Of a stretch of 38,515 nucleotides of DNA, positions 23,560-31,215 are shown piece by piece (position 1 is the stretch's first letter; the number at the start of each line of letters is the position of its first letter). The stretch lies in the NCBI RefSeq assembly GCF_029763755.1, contig NZ_JARUVM010000047.1, positions 1 through 38,515 of the forward strand, written 5' to 3'. The position numbers were made by a program, and so were the translations under genes. The notes under the pieces are model-generated. The model saw nothing but the letters and a program-made list of their open reading frames with translations, was not told where the DNA came from and searched no databases. The stretch comes from Luteimonas sp. 8-5. GTDB taxonomy: Bacteria > Pseudomonadota > Gammaproteobacteria > Xanthomonadales > Xanthomonadaceae.

Positions 23560-23574
23560 CGTATAAGTTTTACG
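23560..23574. promoter_or_regulatory. 15-bp palindrome, candidate RpiR-family operator
   Basis: CGTATAAGTTTTACG is an odd-centred palindrome with six of seven base pairs matching. It lies between the two divergent operons, 14 bp upstream of the minus-strand -35. The layout GTA-N9-TAC resembles the site of HexR, an RpiR-family protein (TGTAAT-N3-ATTACA type). The RpiR-family regulator encoded at 27363-28211 is the natural candidate to bind it. The pairing is inference. Confidence 0.4.
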
Positions 23575-23656
23575 AATCAGCTATTCCGCACTGCACAAAA
23601 TTCGGCGGCGACGTGCGCTGTAAAATGATGTTGCGGTGCGACATAAAGGGGATTGA

Positions 23657-24817
23657 ATGATCCAGACGGTGTGGCCCTACCTGGCAGTAATGCTGCTGGC
23701 GGCGGGCATCTTCCCGGCACTCGAACGGCGCACCGGATGGAAGTTCTTTTCCGTATTCCCGCCGATCGTCCTGGTGTACCTGTCGATCACCGCGCTGGCG
23801 GTGATCGGCCTGTGGCAGGTGACGCCGGAGATCAAGACCGCGCAGGGCACGCTGATCCGGCAGCTGGTACCGGCGCTGATCTTCCTGTTGATGATCAACT
23901 GCGACCTGCGCGCGATCTTCGCGCTGGGGCCGCGGGTGCTCGCGGTGTTCTTCTGCACCACCCTCAGCCTGTTCGCGGGCTTCGTGCTGACCTACCTGGC
24001 CATCCGGCACTGGTTGCCGGCGGATGGCTGGCAGCCGCTGGCCGCGGTCAGCGGGAGCTGGATGGGCGGCACCGCGAACCTGGTCGCGGTCAAGCAGTCG
24101 ATCGGCATGTCCGATGATGCGCTGGCACTGGCGCTTCTCACCGATGCGGTGTGCTACTCGATGTGGGTGGCGCTGCTGTTCTCGGTGGCCAGGCTGGCGC
24201 CCGCGTTCAACCGCTGGACGCGCGCGCGCTCGAGCGCCGACACGATCGTGGCGTCCGTGCGCACCACCGGCCCGGTGACCGGCGACGCGGTATTGCTGTG
24301 GCTGGCCATGGCGATCGGCGCGACCGTGGTGTCCGCGACGCTGGCGACGCTGCTGCCCACATCCGGCATGATCAGCGCCACCACCTGGACGATCATGATC
24401 GCCACCGTCATCGGCCTGGTGATCGCGCACACGCCACTGGCGCGCTTTCCCGGCGCCAGCCAGATCTCCAGCGCGCTGCTTATCTTCGTGGTCGCGGTGA
24501 TGGCCTCGCAGAGCAACTTCAGCGGCATTTCCACCGCCCCGCTCTACCTGCTGGCCGGGGCCAGCATCCTGGCCATCCACGCCGTGCTGATGCTGGCGAT
24601 GGCAAGACTGTTCCACTTCGACATGTACCTGTGCGGAATTTCCTCGCTCGCGCACGTCGGCGGCGTGGCCGCGTGCCCGGTGCTGGCCGCGACGTACTCC
24701 GCGTCGCTGGTGCCGGTGGCGGTGCTGCTGGCCCTGCTTGGCTATATCCTTGGTACCGGCTTCGGCCTGTTGATGGCCACGGTGCTGTCCTCCCTCGCTC
24801 CCGTGCCCGTCTTTTGA
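23657..24817 (+). CDS. DUF819 family multi-pass membrane protein
   Basis: This 386-residue inner-membrane protein has about ten hydrophobic segments and belongs to DUF819 (YjcL-like). The family falls in the broad CPA/AT-type transporter group but has no proven substrate that I know of. Conserved-looking blocks are SGSWMGGTANLVAVKQ (about 132-147) and, in the second half, SSLAHVGGVAACPVLAATY (about 329-347), each near a membrane break as in inverted-repeat transporters. The ATG has AAAGGGG 5-6 nt upstream. It is the first gene of the plus arm, 11 nt before the NlpC/P60 gene. Its place directly before the genes that release and epimerise L-Ala-D-Glu makes it a candidate importer of wall-derived dipeptides; this is inferred, not shown. 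Confidence 0.82.
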   Translation: MIQTVWPYLAVMLLAAGIFPALERRTGWKFFSVFPPIVLVYLSITALAVIGLWQVTPEIKTAQGTLIRQLVPALIFLLMINCDLRAIFALGPRVLAVFFCTTLSLFAGFVLTYLAIRHWLPADGWQPLAAVSGSWMGGTANLVAVKQSIGMSDDALALALLTDAVCYSMWVALLFSVARLAPAFNRWTRARSSADTIVASVRTTGPVTGDAVLLWLAMAIGATVVSATLATLLPTSGMISATTWTIMIATVIGLVIAHTPLARFPGASQISSALLIFVVAVMASQSNFSGISTAPLYLLAGASILAIHAVLMLAMARLFHFDMYLCGISSLAHVGGVAACPVLAATYSASLVPVAVLLALLGYILGTGFGLLMATVLSSLAPVPVF

Positions 24818-24828
24818 GGTAATCCAGC

Positions 24829-26247
24829 ATGTTGCGCCTTCCCGTTTCCGTCCTCGCCCCGGCACTCGCGCTGGCGCTGCTGGCCGTTGCCCCGGCCAGC
24901 GCACGCGACGCTTCGACGGCAACGCTGCCGGTTCCCGCCCACGGCGTCATCGGCGTCCAGGACGCCTATTTCTCGCCCGGCTTCTGGGTGTCGCGCCTGC
25001 AACACCCCGACCAGGTGCTGATGGATCGCGCCGCGATCGATGCGCAGAACGCGGAGCTCGTGCGCGCGGACAAGTCCATGCACGACCTGCGCGCCCTGCC
25101 CGCGACGCTGGACGGCAACACCGTGCGCGGCTGGATCGAAAACCTGTCCGGGCGGCCGGAACGCCCACGCTACGACCTCGATGGCGTCCGCGTGCCGGAA
25201 GCGAGCCTCGATGCGCTGGTCGCCAACCTGGCGCTCGACGCGGTGCCGGCATCGCAGACCACCCGCTTCGGCATGGTTCTGCACCGCTCGGCGTTGCGCA
25301 CGTTCCCGACCGACCTGCGCGTGTTCAGCAACGCCGGCGACACCGACATCGACCGCTTCCAGGAAAGCGCGCTGTTCCCGGGCACGCCGGTGGCGATCGT
25401 GCACGCCAGCAAGGACGGCCAATGGCTGTTCGTGGTCAGCCCGCGCTACGCGGCGTGGATCGCGGCTGACGCAGTGGCCGAGGGCGACCGCGACGCCGTG
25501 TTCGCGTACGCCGACAAGGCGCCGTACCGGGTGGTGACCGGCAGCAAGGTGGAGACCGTGTTCACCCCCGAGCAGCCGCAGCTGTCCGAGCGCCAGCTCG
25601 ACATGGGGGTGCGCGTCCCGCTGGCCAACGTGGCCGCCGACAAGCCCGTCAACGGCCAGCATCCGTATGCCTCCTGGATCGTCGAACTGCCGATGCGCGG
25701 CGACGACGGCAAGCTGGCCTTCGCGCCGGCCCTGCTGCAGAAGATCGCCGACACCCAAGCCGACTACCTGCCGCTGACCCGCGCCAACCTGATCACCCAG
25801 GCGTTCAAGTTCCTGGGCGAGCGCTACGGCTGGGGGCATTCGTACAACGCCCGCGACTGCAGCGGCTTCGTCTCCGAGATCTACCGCAGCATGGGCGTGC
25901 AGCTACCGCGCAACACCAGCGCGCAGTCGGTGAGCCCGGCGTTCCAGCGCATCCACTTCGAAGCCGGCGACGCCCGCGACAAGCGCATGGCCGCCGTGGC
26001 CGCGCTCGACGTGGGCGACCTGATCTACATCCCCGGCCACGTGATGATGTACGTCGGCGACATCGACGGCATGCCCTACGTGATCCACGACACCAACGGC
26101 GGCAGCTACCTCGGCGCCGATGGGGAAATCCATTCGATGCACCTCAATGGCGTGTCGCTGACGCCCTTGCTGCCGCTGCGCTTCGGCAAGGACCACGACT
26201 ACGTCGACCGCATCACCAATATCGTCCGCGTGGCGAGGCAGAAATGA
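24829..26247 (+). CDS. exported SH3/NlpC-P60 cell-wall peptidase (YkfC-like)
   Basis: This 472-residue protein has a signal peptide (1 to about 25, PASARD), a region compatible with bacterial SH3 modules (about 80-300), and a C-terminal NlpC/P60 (C40) domain (about 325-465). The catalytic triad is C344 in RDCSGF, H404 in PGHVMMYVG, and H420 in VIHD. YkfC-type enzymes cut gamma-D-Glu-diaminopimelate bonds in peptides with a free N-terminal L-Ala, releasing L-Ala-D-Glu, with SH3 modules shaping the substrate site. A signal sequence puts this step in the periplasm. GAGGT overlapping the DUF819 stop serves as ribosome site, and its own TGA overlaps the epimerase ATG (26244), which is strong evidence for sequential chemistry. 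Confidence 0.9.
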   Translation: MLRLPVSVLAPALALALLAVAPASARDASTATLPVPAHGVIGVQDAYFSPGFWVSRLQHPDQVLMDRAAIDAQNAELVRADKSMHDLRALPATLDGNTVRGWIENLSGRPERPRYDLDGVRVPEASLDALVANLALDAVPASQTTRFGMVLHRSALRTFPTDLRVFSNAGDTDIDRFQESALFPGTPVAIVHASKDGQWLFVVSPRYAAWIAADAVAEGDRDAVFAYADKAPYRVVTGSKVETVFTPEQPQLSERQLDMGVRVPLANVAADKPVNGQHPYASWIVELPMRGDDGKLAFAPALLQKIADTQADYLPLTRANLITQAFKFLGERYGWGHSYNARDCSGFVSEIYRSMGVQLPRNTSAQSVSPAFQRIHFEAGDARDKRMAAVAALDVGDLIYIPGHVMMYVGDIDGMPYVIHDTNGGSYLGADGEIHSMHLNGVSLTPLLPLRFGKDHDYVDRITNIVRVARQK

Positions 26248-27353
26248 AAATCACCGATATCCGCTTCGGCATGCTCCGCGTGCCGTTGAAAACGCCCTTC
26301 AAGACCGCCCTGCGCACCGTCGAGCAGGTCGAGGACGTGGTGGTGATGGTGCACACCGACACCGGCCAGGTCGGTTACGGCAGCGCGCCCGCCACCGCCG
26401 TGATCACCGGCGACACCCACGGCTCCATCGTCGACGCGGTGCGCCACTACATCTCGCCACGGCTGATCGGGCAGGACATCGCCAACCTCAACCGCATCAC
26501 CCACCTGGTGCAGGGCGCGATGGAGAAGAACTCCAGCGCCAAGGCCGCCGTCGAGATCGCGGTGCACGACCTGTGGGGACAGCTCTACGGGGCGCCGCTG
26601 TACAAGCTGCTGGGCGGCGGCGACCCGGTGATCACCACCGACATCACCATCAGCGTCGATTACATCGACAAGATGGTGGCCGACTCGATCGCCGCGGTGG
26701 AACGCGGGTTCGAGTCGCTGAAGATCAAGGTCGGCAAGGACATCGGCGTGGACATCGAGCGGACCAAGGCGATCCATGCCGCTGTCGAGGGCCGCGCCCT
26801 GCTCCGCCTGGACGCCAACCAGGGCTGGAGCGCCAAGCAGGCGGTGTACGCACTGCAGACCCTGGAGGATGCCGGGGTCAAGCTGGAACTGGTCGAGCAG
26901 CCGGTCAAGGCGCACGACCTGGAGGGGCTGCGCTACGTCACCGAGCGCGTGCATACTCCGGTGATGGCCGACGAGAGCGTGTTCGGCCCGATGGAGGTCA
27001 TCGAGTTGATCCGGATGCGCGCGGCGGACATCGTCAACATCAAGCTGATGAAGACCGGCGGCATTTCCAATGCCGTGCGCATCGCCGACATCTGCGGAAT
27101 GCACGGCATCGACTGCATGATCGGCTGCATGCTGGAGTCCAGCATCGGCGTGGGCGCCGCCGTGCACCTGGCCGTGGCCAAGTCCGACGTGATCACCAAG
27201 GTCGACCTGGACGGCCCTTCGCTGTGCCAGTTCGACCCCGTCGACGGCGGCGTGCTGTTCAACGAGTCCGAGATCACGGTGACCGACCGCCCGGGCCTGG
27301 GGATCAAGGAGATCCGCGGCCTGAGTCCGATCGCCGGCGAAAAGGCCGCCTGA
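26244..27353 (+). CDS. L-Ala-D/L-Glu dipeptide epimerase
   Basis: This 369-residue enolase-superfamily enzyme of the muconate-lactonising subgroup lacks a signal peptide and is cytosolic. Catalytic lysines are K160-I-K162 on one face and K267 on the other. Metal ligands are D190, E218 and D243. D321-L-D323 is the D-x-D feature of L-Ala-D/L-Glu epimerases, where it contacts the dipeptide amino group. The reaction turns L-Ala-D-Glu into L-Ala-L-Glu so that ordinary peptidases can finish degradation (as with E. coli YcjG and B. subtilis YkfB). The ATGA overlap with the NlpC/P60 gene and the same order as ykfB/ykfC-type clusters support this substrate. Other dipeptide specificities exist in the family. 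Confidence 0.9.
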   Translation: MKITDIRFGMLRVPLKTPFKTALRTVEQVEDVVVMVHTDTGQVGYGSAPATAVITGDTHGSIVDAVRHYISPRLIGQDIANLNRITHLVQGAMEKNSSAKAAVEIAVHDLWGQLYGAPLYKLLGGGDPVITTDITISVDYIDKMVADSIAAVERGFESLKIKVGKDIGVDIERTKAIHAAVEGRALLRLDANQGWSAKQAVYALQTLEDAGVKLELVEQPVKAHDLEGLRYVTERVHTPVMADESVFGPMEVIELIRMRAADIVNIKLMKTGGISNAVRIADICGMHGIDCMIGCMLESSIGVGAAVHLAVAKSDVITKVDLDGPSLCQFDPVDGGVLFNESEITVTDRPGLGIKEIRGLSPIAGEKAA

Positions 27354-27362
27354 GGCTTGCCT

Positions 27363-28211
27363 ATGTCGGCGCTGGTGAAGATCCGCTCCGAACGCGACAG
27401 GATGTCGGCGATCGAGCGGCGCATCGCCGACTTCGTGCTGGAAAACGCCCAACTGCTGCGCGACTACTCGTCGCAGCAACTGGCCAACGCACTGGGAATC
27501 AGCCAGTCCAGCGTGGTCAAGTTCTGCCAGAAGCTGGGGTTCAAGGGTTACCCGGACCTCAAGTTCTCGGTCGGCGAAGCGCTGGTGCGCGCCGACAACG
27601 GCAACGGCGAGGTCGCCGCCGAATCCACGCCGCAGGACCGCAAGTCCACCCTTGCCTCGAGCCTGTGGAAGCACAAGTCCGAGGCCGAGGAAGCGACCCG
27701 GCTGATCAACCCGCCCGATGCGATCGAAGCGGCCGCCGCGACGATCGCGGACGCACGCGAAGTCTTCATCATCGGCCTGGGCGAGGACGACATCCACGCG
27801 CGGGCCCTGGCGCTGAAACTGTCGTTGCTGGGCATCCTCAGCGTGCACAACTTCGATCCGGCGCACATGACCGCGAGCATGTCCGCCGCCGGCCCCGGCG
27901 ACGTGCTGCTGGTGTTCTCCGAGCACGGCAAGCAACCGGCGCTGTGCCAGATCTGCCGCTATTTCCGCGAGCAGCGCGGCAAGGTGATCACGATCACCCG
28001 CCACACTTCCAACGCGCTGCGCGCGCATGCCGACATCGCCCTGCTGGTGTCGGCCCACGACGAACGCGCGCACATCGAACCCCTGCTCTACCACTCGGCG
28101 CTGCAGCACCTGCTCGACGTGCTGTTCGTGACCCTGTGCGAGGCCGACGGCGAACGCCATGCGCGGCTGCTCGCCAACCTGGAGCGGATCCTGCCGCTCC
28201 TCGAATCCTGA
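27363..28211 (+). CDS. MurR/RpiR family transcriptional regulator
   Basis: This 282-residue regulator has an N-terminal RpiR helix-turn-helix (about 1-77, with SSQQLANALGISQSSVVKFC) and a C-terminal SIS sugar-phosphate-binding domain (about 105-250, with FIIGLGEDD and VLLVFSEHGK). MurR represses MurNAc-6-phosphate use in E. coli; relatives sense sugar phosphates. I start it at the ATG at 27363, which has GAGG 7 nt upstream, rather than a TTG two codons earlier. It lies 9 nt after the epimerase gene within the plus arm and is probably the local regulator. A ligand such as MurNAc-6-P or a related amino-sugar phosphate would link wall sugars to wall-peptide use; this is inference. Confidence 0.88.
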   Translation: MSALVKIRSERDRMSAIERRIADFVLENAQLLRDYSSQQLANALGISQSSVVKFCQKLGFKGYPDLKFSVGEALVRADNGNGEVAAESTPQDRKSTLASSLWKHKSEAEEATRLINPPDAIEAAAATIADAREVFIIGLGEDDIHARALALKLSLLGILSVHNFDPAHMTASMSAAGPGDVLLVFSEHGKQPALCQICRYFREQRGKVITITRHTSNALRAHADIALLVSAHDERAHIEPLLYHSALQHLLDVLFVTLCEADGERHARLLANLERILPLLES

Positions 28212-28238
28212 CCACCACACACGCATGGGCAACACTGC

Positions 28239-29483
28239 ATGAGCGCAACCGCACGCATCCTGACCGGCCTGGCCGCCGGCGCCATCCTCGGCCTGCTGCT
28301 GGCCTGGCTCGATCCGGCGACGGGCGTGCGGGTGGCCGACATTGTGCAGCCTTTCGGCAAGCTGTGGCTCAACGCGCTGCAGATGACGGTGGTGCCGCTG
28401 GTGCTGGCGCTGGTGATCGTGGGCGTGAACACCGCCAGCGACGCCGCGGCCTCCGGCCGGGTGGCGCGACGCGCGATCCTGGTGTTCCTGGCCATCCTGG
28501 CCGGGGCCGCCGCGTTCGCGGCCATCGCGGCGCCGGCGCTGCTGTCGCTGTTCACCCCGGATCCCGAACTGGCCGCGGCCCTGCACCAGGCATCGGGCGG
28601 CGACAGCGCCGTGGCCAGCGTCGCGCCCGCGAGCTGGGCCGATTCCCTGACATCGATGGTGCCGAGCAACGCCATCGCCGCCGCCGCGGCCAGCGCGATG
28701 CTGCCGCTGGTCGTGTTCGCGCTGTTCTTCGGTTTCGCCCTGACCCGGATCGGGCCCGACCACCGCGCGAAGATGGTGGACTTCTTCCAGGCCATCGCCG
28801 ACGCGATGATCGTGATCGTGCGCTGGGTGCTGTGGGCCGCGCCGGCGGGCGTGTTCGCCCTGATCCTGGCGGTGTGCGCGCGTTCGGGCCTGGGCATGAT
28901 CAGCGCGCTGGGCATCTACATCGCGCTGGAATGCGTGCTGTACCTGGCCGCGACCGTGCTGATGCTGCCGCTGGCGGTGCTGTGGGGCGGCGAGCGCTTG
29001 CGCCGCTTCGCCATGGCGCTGCTGCCGCCGCAGGCGGTGGCCGCCAGCACCCAGTCCTCGCTGGCTTCGCTGCCGGCGATGCTGCAGAGCGTGGACCGCA
29101 ACCTGGGCTACCCACGCGAGGTCGCCTCGCTGGTGCTGCCGATGGCCGTCTCGCTGTTCCGCATCACCAGCCCGATCCAGTACATGGCCACGGCCTGTTT
29201 CATCGCCTGGGCCTTCGGCATCGACCCGACCCCGGCCCAGCTGGCCACCGGCGCCGCCCTGTCGGTGCTGATCAGCATGGGTTCGGTGGGCCTGCCCGGG
29301 CAGGTGAGTTTCATGGCCACCAACCTGCCGGTCACTACCGCGATGGGCCTGCCGCCGGGGCCGTTGGGCCTGTTGCTGGCGGTGGACACCATCCCGGACG
29401 TATTCGCCACCGTGGGCAACGTCAGCGCCGACATGGCCGCCACCAGCGTGGTCGTGCGCAAGACCCGCGCCGACACGGACTGA
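28239..29483 (+). CDS. dicarboxylate/amino acid:cation symporter (DAACS family)
   Basis: This 414-residue inner-membrane protein of the GltP/DctA family has eight or so hydrophobic segments. The conserved blocks include LQMTVVPLVLALVIVG in the first half, a serine-rich reentrant stretch (ASTQSSLASLPAM), SMGSVGLPGQ, and a C-terminal DTIPDVFATVGNVSAD helix carrying the family's substrate-site Asp and Asn. It imports glutamate, aspartate or C4-dicarboxylates with Na+ or H+. As last gene of the plus arm, 27 nt after the regulator, it could recover Glu released from wall peptides outside the cytosol. The exact substrate is not decided by the sequence. Confidence 0.88.
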   Translation: MSATARILTGLAAGAILGLLLAWLDPATGVRVADIVQPFGKLWLNALQMTVVPLVLALVIVGVNTASDAAASGRVARRAILVFLAILAGAAAFAAIAAPALLSLFTPDPELAAALHQASGGDSAVASVAPASWADSLTSMVPSNAIAAAAASAMLPLVVFALFFGFALTRIGPDHRAKMVDFFQAIADAMIVIVRWVLWAAPAGVFALILAVCARSGLGMISALGIYIALECVLYLAATVLMLPLAVLWGGERLRRFAMALLPPQAVAASTQSSLASLPAMLQSVDRNLGYPREVASLVLPMAVSLFRITSPIQYMATACFIAWAFGIDPTPAQLATGAALSVLISMGSVGLPGQVSFMATNLPVTTAMGLPPGPLGLLLAVDTIPDVFATVGNVSADMAATSVVVRKTRADTD

Positions 29484-29496
29484 CGTCGAGGCCGCC

Positions 29497-30186
29497 TTGG
29501 CCATCCTCGTCCTCGGCATGCACCGCAGCGGGACGAGCTGCCTCGCCGGCAGCCTGCAGCAGCGCGGGCTGCACCTGGGCCAGGTGTACGAATCGCGCCC
29601 ATACACCCAAAAGGGCAATCGAGAGAACCAACAGGTCATGGACCTGAACGATGCGGTGCTCGCGTACAGCGGCGGCAGTTGGGACCGGCCGCCGGCAAGG
29701 CTGGCCTGGTCGGCCGCGCATGCGCACGAACGCGACGCCCTGGTCGCCGGTTTGCGCGGCGACGGGCGGCGCCCCTGGGGATTCAAGGATCCGCGCACGC
29801 TGCTGACCCTGGCGTTCTGGCGCGAAGCCCTTTCCGACGCGCGCCTGGTCGGGACCTTCCGCCATCCGCTGGCGGTGGCACGCTCGCTGGCCGCGCGCGA
29901 TCGGTCGATGAGCCTGGACCGCGGGATGGAGCTTTGGCGCGAATACAACCAGCGCCTGCTCGATTGCCATGACCGGGCCCCGTTTCCGCTCCTGGACTTC
30001 GACGCCGACGAGGACGACTACCGCCGCGGCATCGAGGCGATCTCGGCCGGGCTGGGCCTGGGTCTCGCGCCAGCCGACGAGTTCTTCGAACGCGGGCTGC
30101 GCAACCAGGCCGCGGACGCCACGACCGCCCTGCCCGGACCGGTGGAAGCGGTGCATCGCCGCCTGCTCGGGCTCGCCCTGGCATGA
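29497..30186 (+). CDS. sulfotransferase-like protein
   Basis: This 229-residue P-loop protein of the sulfotransferase fold has a 5'-phosphosulfate loop LGMHRSGTS at the extreme N-terminus (about 6-14) and a FRHPLAVARSL block (about 120-130) matching the 3'-phosphate-binding region of PAPS. It is shorter than many sulfotransferases, but both cofactor motifs are present. The start is taken as the TTG at 29497 with GAGG about 6 nt upstream; the next ATG (29518) would cut into the P-loop. It overlaps the next glycosyltransferase gene by ATGA, so the two probably act on the same glycan. The acceptor is unknown. It begins 13 nt after the symporter and could be read from the same transcript. Confidence 0.75.
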   Translation: MAILVLGMHRSGTSCLAGSLQQRGLHLGQVYESRPYTQKGNRENQQVMDLNDAVLAYSGGSWDRPPARLAWSAAHAHERDALVAGLRGDGRRPWGFKDPRTLLTLAFWREALSDARLVGTFRHPLAVARSLAARDRSMSLDRGMELWREYNQRLLDCHDRAPFPLLDFDADEDDYRRGIEAISAGLGLGLAPADEFFERGLRNQAADATTALPGPVEAVHRRLLGLALA

Positions 30187-31139
30187 GCGCAACGACGCCG
30201 CGCCTGAGCGTGGTCGTGAACTTCCACGACATGCGCCGGGAGGCGGCGCGCACCCTGCACACGCTCTCGCCCGACTACCAGCGCGGCGTCGATGCCGTCG
30301 ACTATGAAGTGCTCGCGGTCGAGAACGGCTCCAGCGCCCCGCTGGACCCTGCCGACGTCATCGTGCACGGTCCGAACTTCCACTACCTCCGTATCGAGCG
30401 CGGCGGGCCGTCGCCCTGCGCGGCGATCAACCACGCCGCGGCCACGGCACGCGGCCAATGGCTGATGGTCTGCATCGACGGCGCCCGGATGCTGTCGCCC
30501 GGGCTGCTGCACCATGCCCTGGCGGCGCTGGCGTCGCACCATCGCCCCTTCGTCTACACCCTGGGCATGCACCTGGGGCCGAAGCCGCAGAACGAGTCGA
30601 TGGAGGATGGCTACGACCAGCGGGTCGAGGACGCGCTGCTGGAATCGATCGACTGGCGCGGCCAGGGTTACCGCCTGTTCCGGGCCTCCAGCGTGGCCTA
30701 TTCCTCGCACAACGGCTTCTTCTCCCGGCTGAGCGAAAGCAACTGCTTCGCCCTGCGCCGCGAGGACTACCGGGCCCTGGGCGGCCTCGACGAGCGTTTC
30801 GACAGTCCCGGCGGCGGCCTGGCGAACCTGGATTTCTTCAATCGCGCGCATGCGTTGCCGGGGGTCGAACCGGTGATGCTGCTGGGCGAGGCCACCTTCC
30901 ACCAGTTCCATGGCGGCGTTGCCACCAATGTCCCGCGGGCCGAGCATCCTTGGCCGCGGATGGCGGCCGAATACGAGCGGATCCGGGGCCGCGCCTTCGC
31001 CAGCGACCCGCCGCTGCCCGAGTACCAAGGCTGGTTGTCGCCCGAATACCACGCCGGATTGGCGGTACTCGGCGACGGATCCTGCGATAATGGGGGTTCT
31101 GCCACCCAAGGCAACCGCCCCCGTAGCTCAGCTGGATAG
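30183..31139 (+). CDS. family 2-like glycosyltransferase ending inside a tRNA gene
   Basis: This 318-residue GT-A-type protein begins with RLSVVVNFHDM, has VENGSS at 46-51, ICIDG-like V-C-I-D99-G where a metal-binding Asp is expected, and LGGLDERFDSPGGGLANLDF in the acceptor half. The single Asp in place of a clear D-x-D weakens the catalytic prediction. No signal or membrane segment is evident. It is coupled to the sulfotransferase gene by ATGA. Its last eight codons run into the tRNA-Arg gene, and its TAG stop is formed by the end of the tRNA D-loop. The C-terminal tail (about 295-318) therefore looks accidental. Sugar donor and acceptor cannot be named. Confidence 0.75.
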   Translation: MSATTPRLSVVVNFHDMRREAARTLHTLSPDYQRGVDAVDYEVLAVENGSSAPLDPADVIVHGPNFHYLRIERGGPSPCAAINHAAATARGQWLMVCIDGARMLSPGLLHHALAALASHHRPFVYTLGMHLGPKPQNESMEDGYDQRVEDALLESIDWRGQGYRLFRASSVAYSSHNGFFSRLSESNCFALRREDYRALGGLDERFDSPGGGLANLDFFNRAHALPGVEPVMLLGEATFHQFHGGVATNVPRAEHPWPRMAAEYERIRGRAFASDPPLPEYQGWLSPEYHAGLAVLGDGSCDNGGSATQGNRPRSSAG

Positions 31140-31193
31140 AGCGTCCCCCTCCTAAGGGGAAGGTCGTGCGTTCGAATCGCGCCGGGGGCGCCA
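31117..31193 (+). tRNA. tRNA-Arg (anticodon CCT)
   Basis: This 77-nt cloverleaf has acceptor stem GCCCCCG/CGGGGGC, D-stem GCTC/GAGC, anticodon stem TCCCC/GGGGA with loop CTCCTAA (anticodon CCT at 31151-31153), T-stem GTGCG/CGCGC with loop TTCGAAT, discriminator G, and an encoded CCA end. It reads the AGG codon. Its first 23 nt are shared with the end of the glycosyltransferase frame. A GATAAT box at 31086-31091 inside that gene is a possible -10 for its own transcription. Confidence 0.97.
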
Positions 31194-31215
31194 AGACACC
31201 CATCGGAGCAACGCA

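Noticed and set aside
26199-29948. A minus-strand open frame of about 1249 codons covering the plus-arm genes
   Set aside because: It is the high-GC antisense shadow of four well-supported genes; its translation is rich in His, Arg, Gln and Ala with no domain, and it spans unrelated operon junctions.
31117-31193. tRNA-Arg as an integration site of a genomic island
   Set aside because: No integrase gene, no repeated 3' tRNA fragment and no change of gene style are visible on the downstream side, where housekeeping genes follow.
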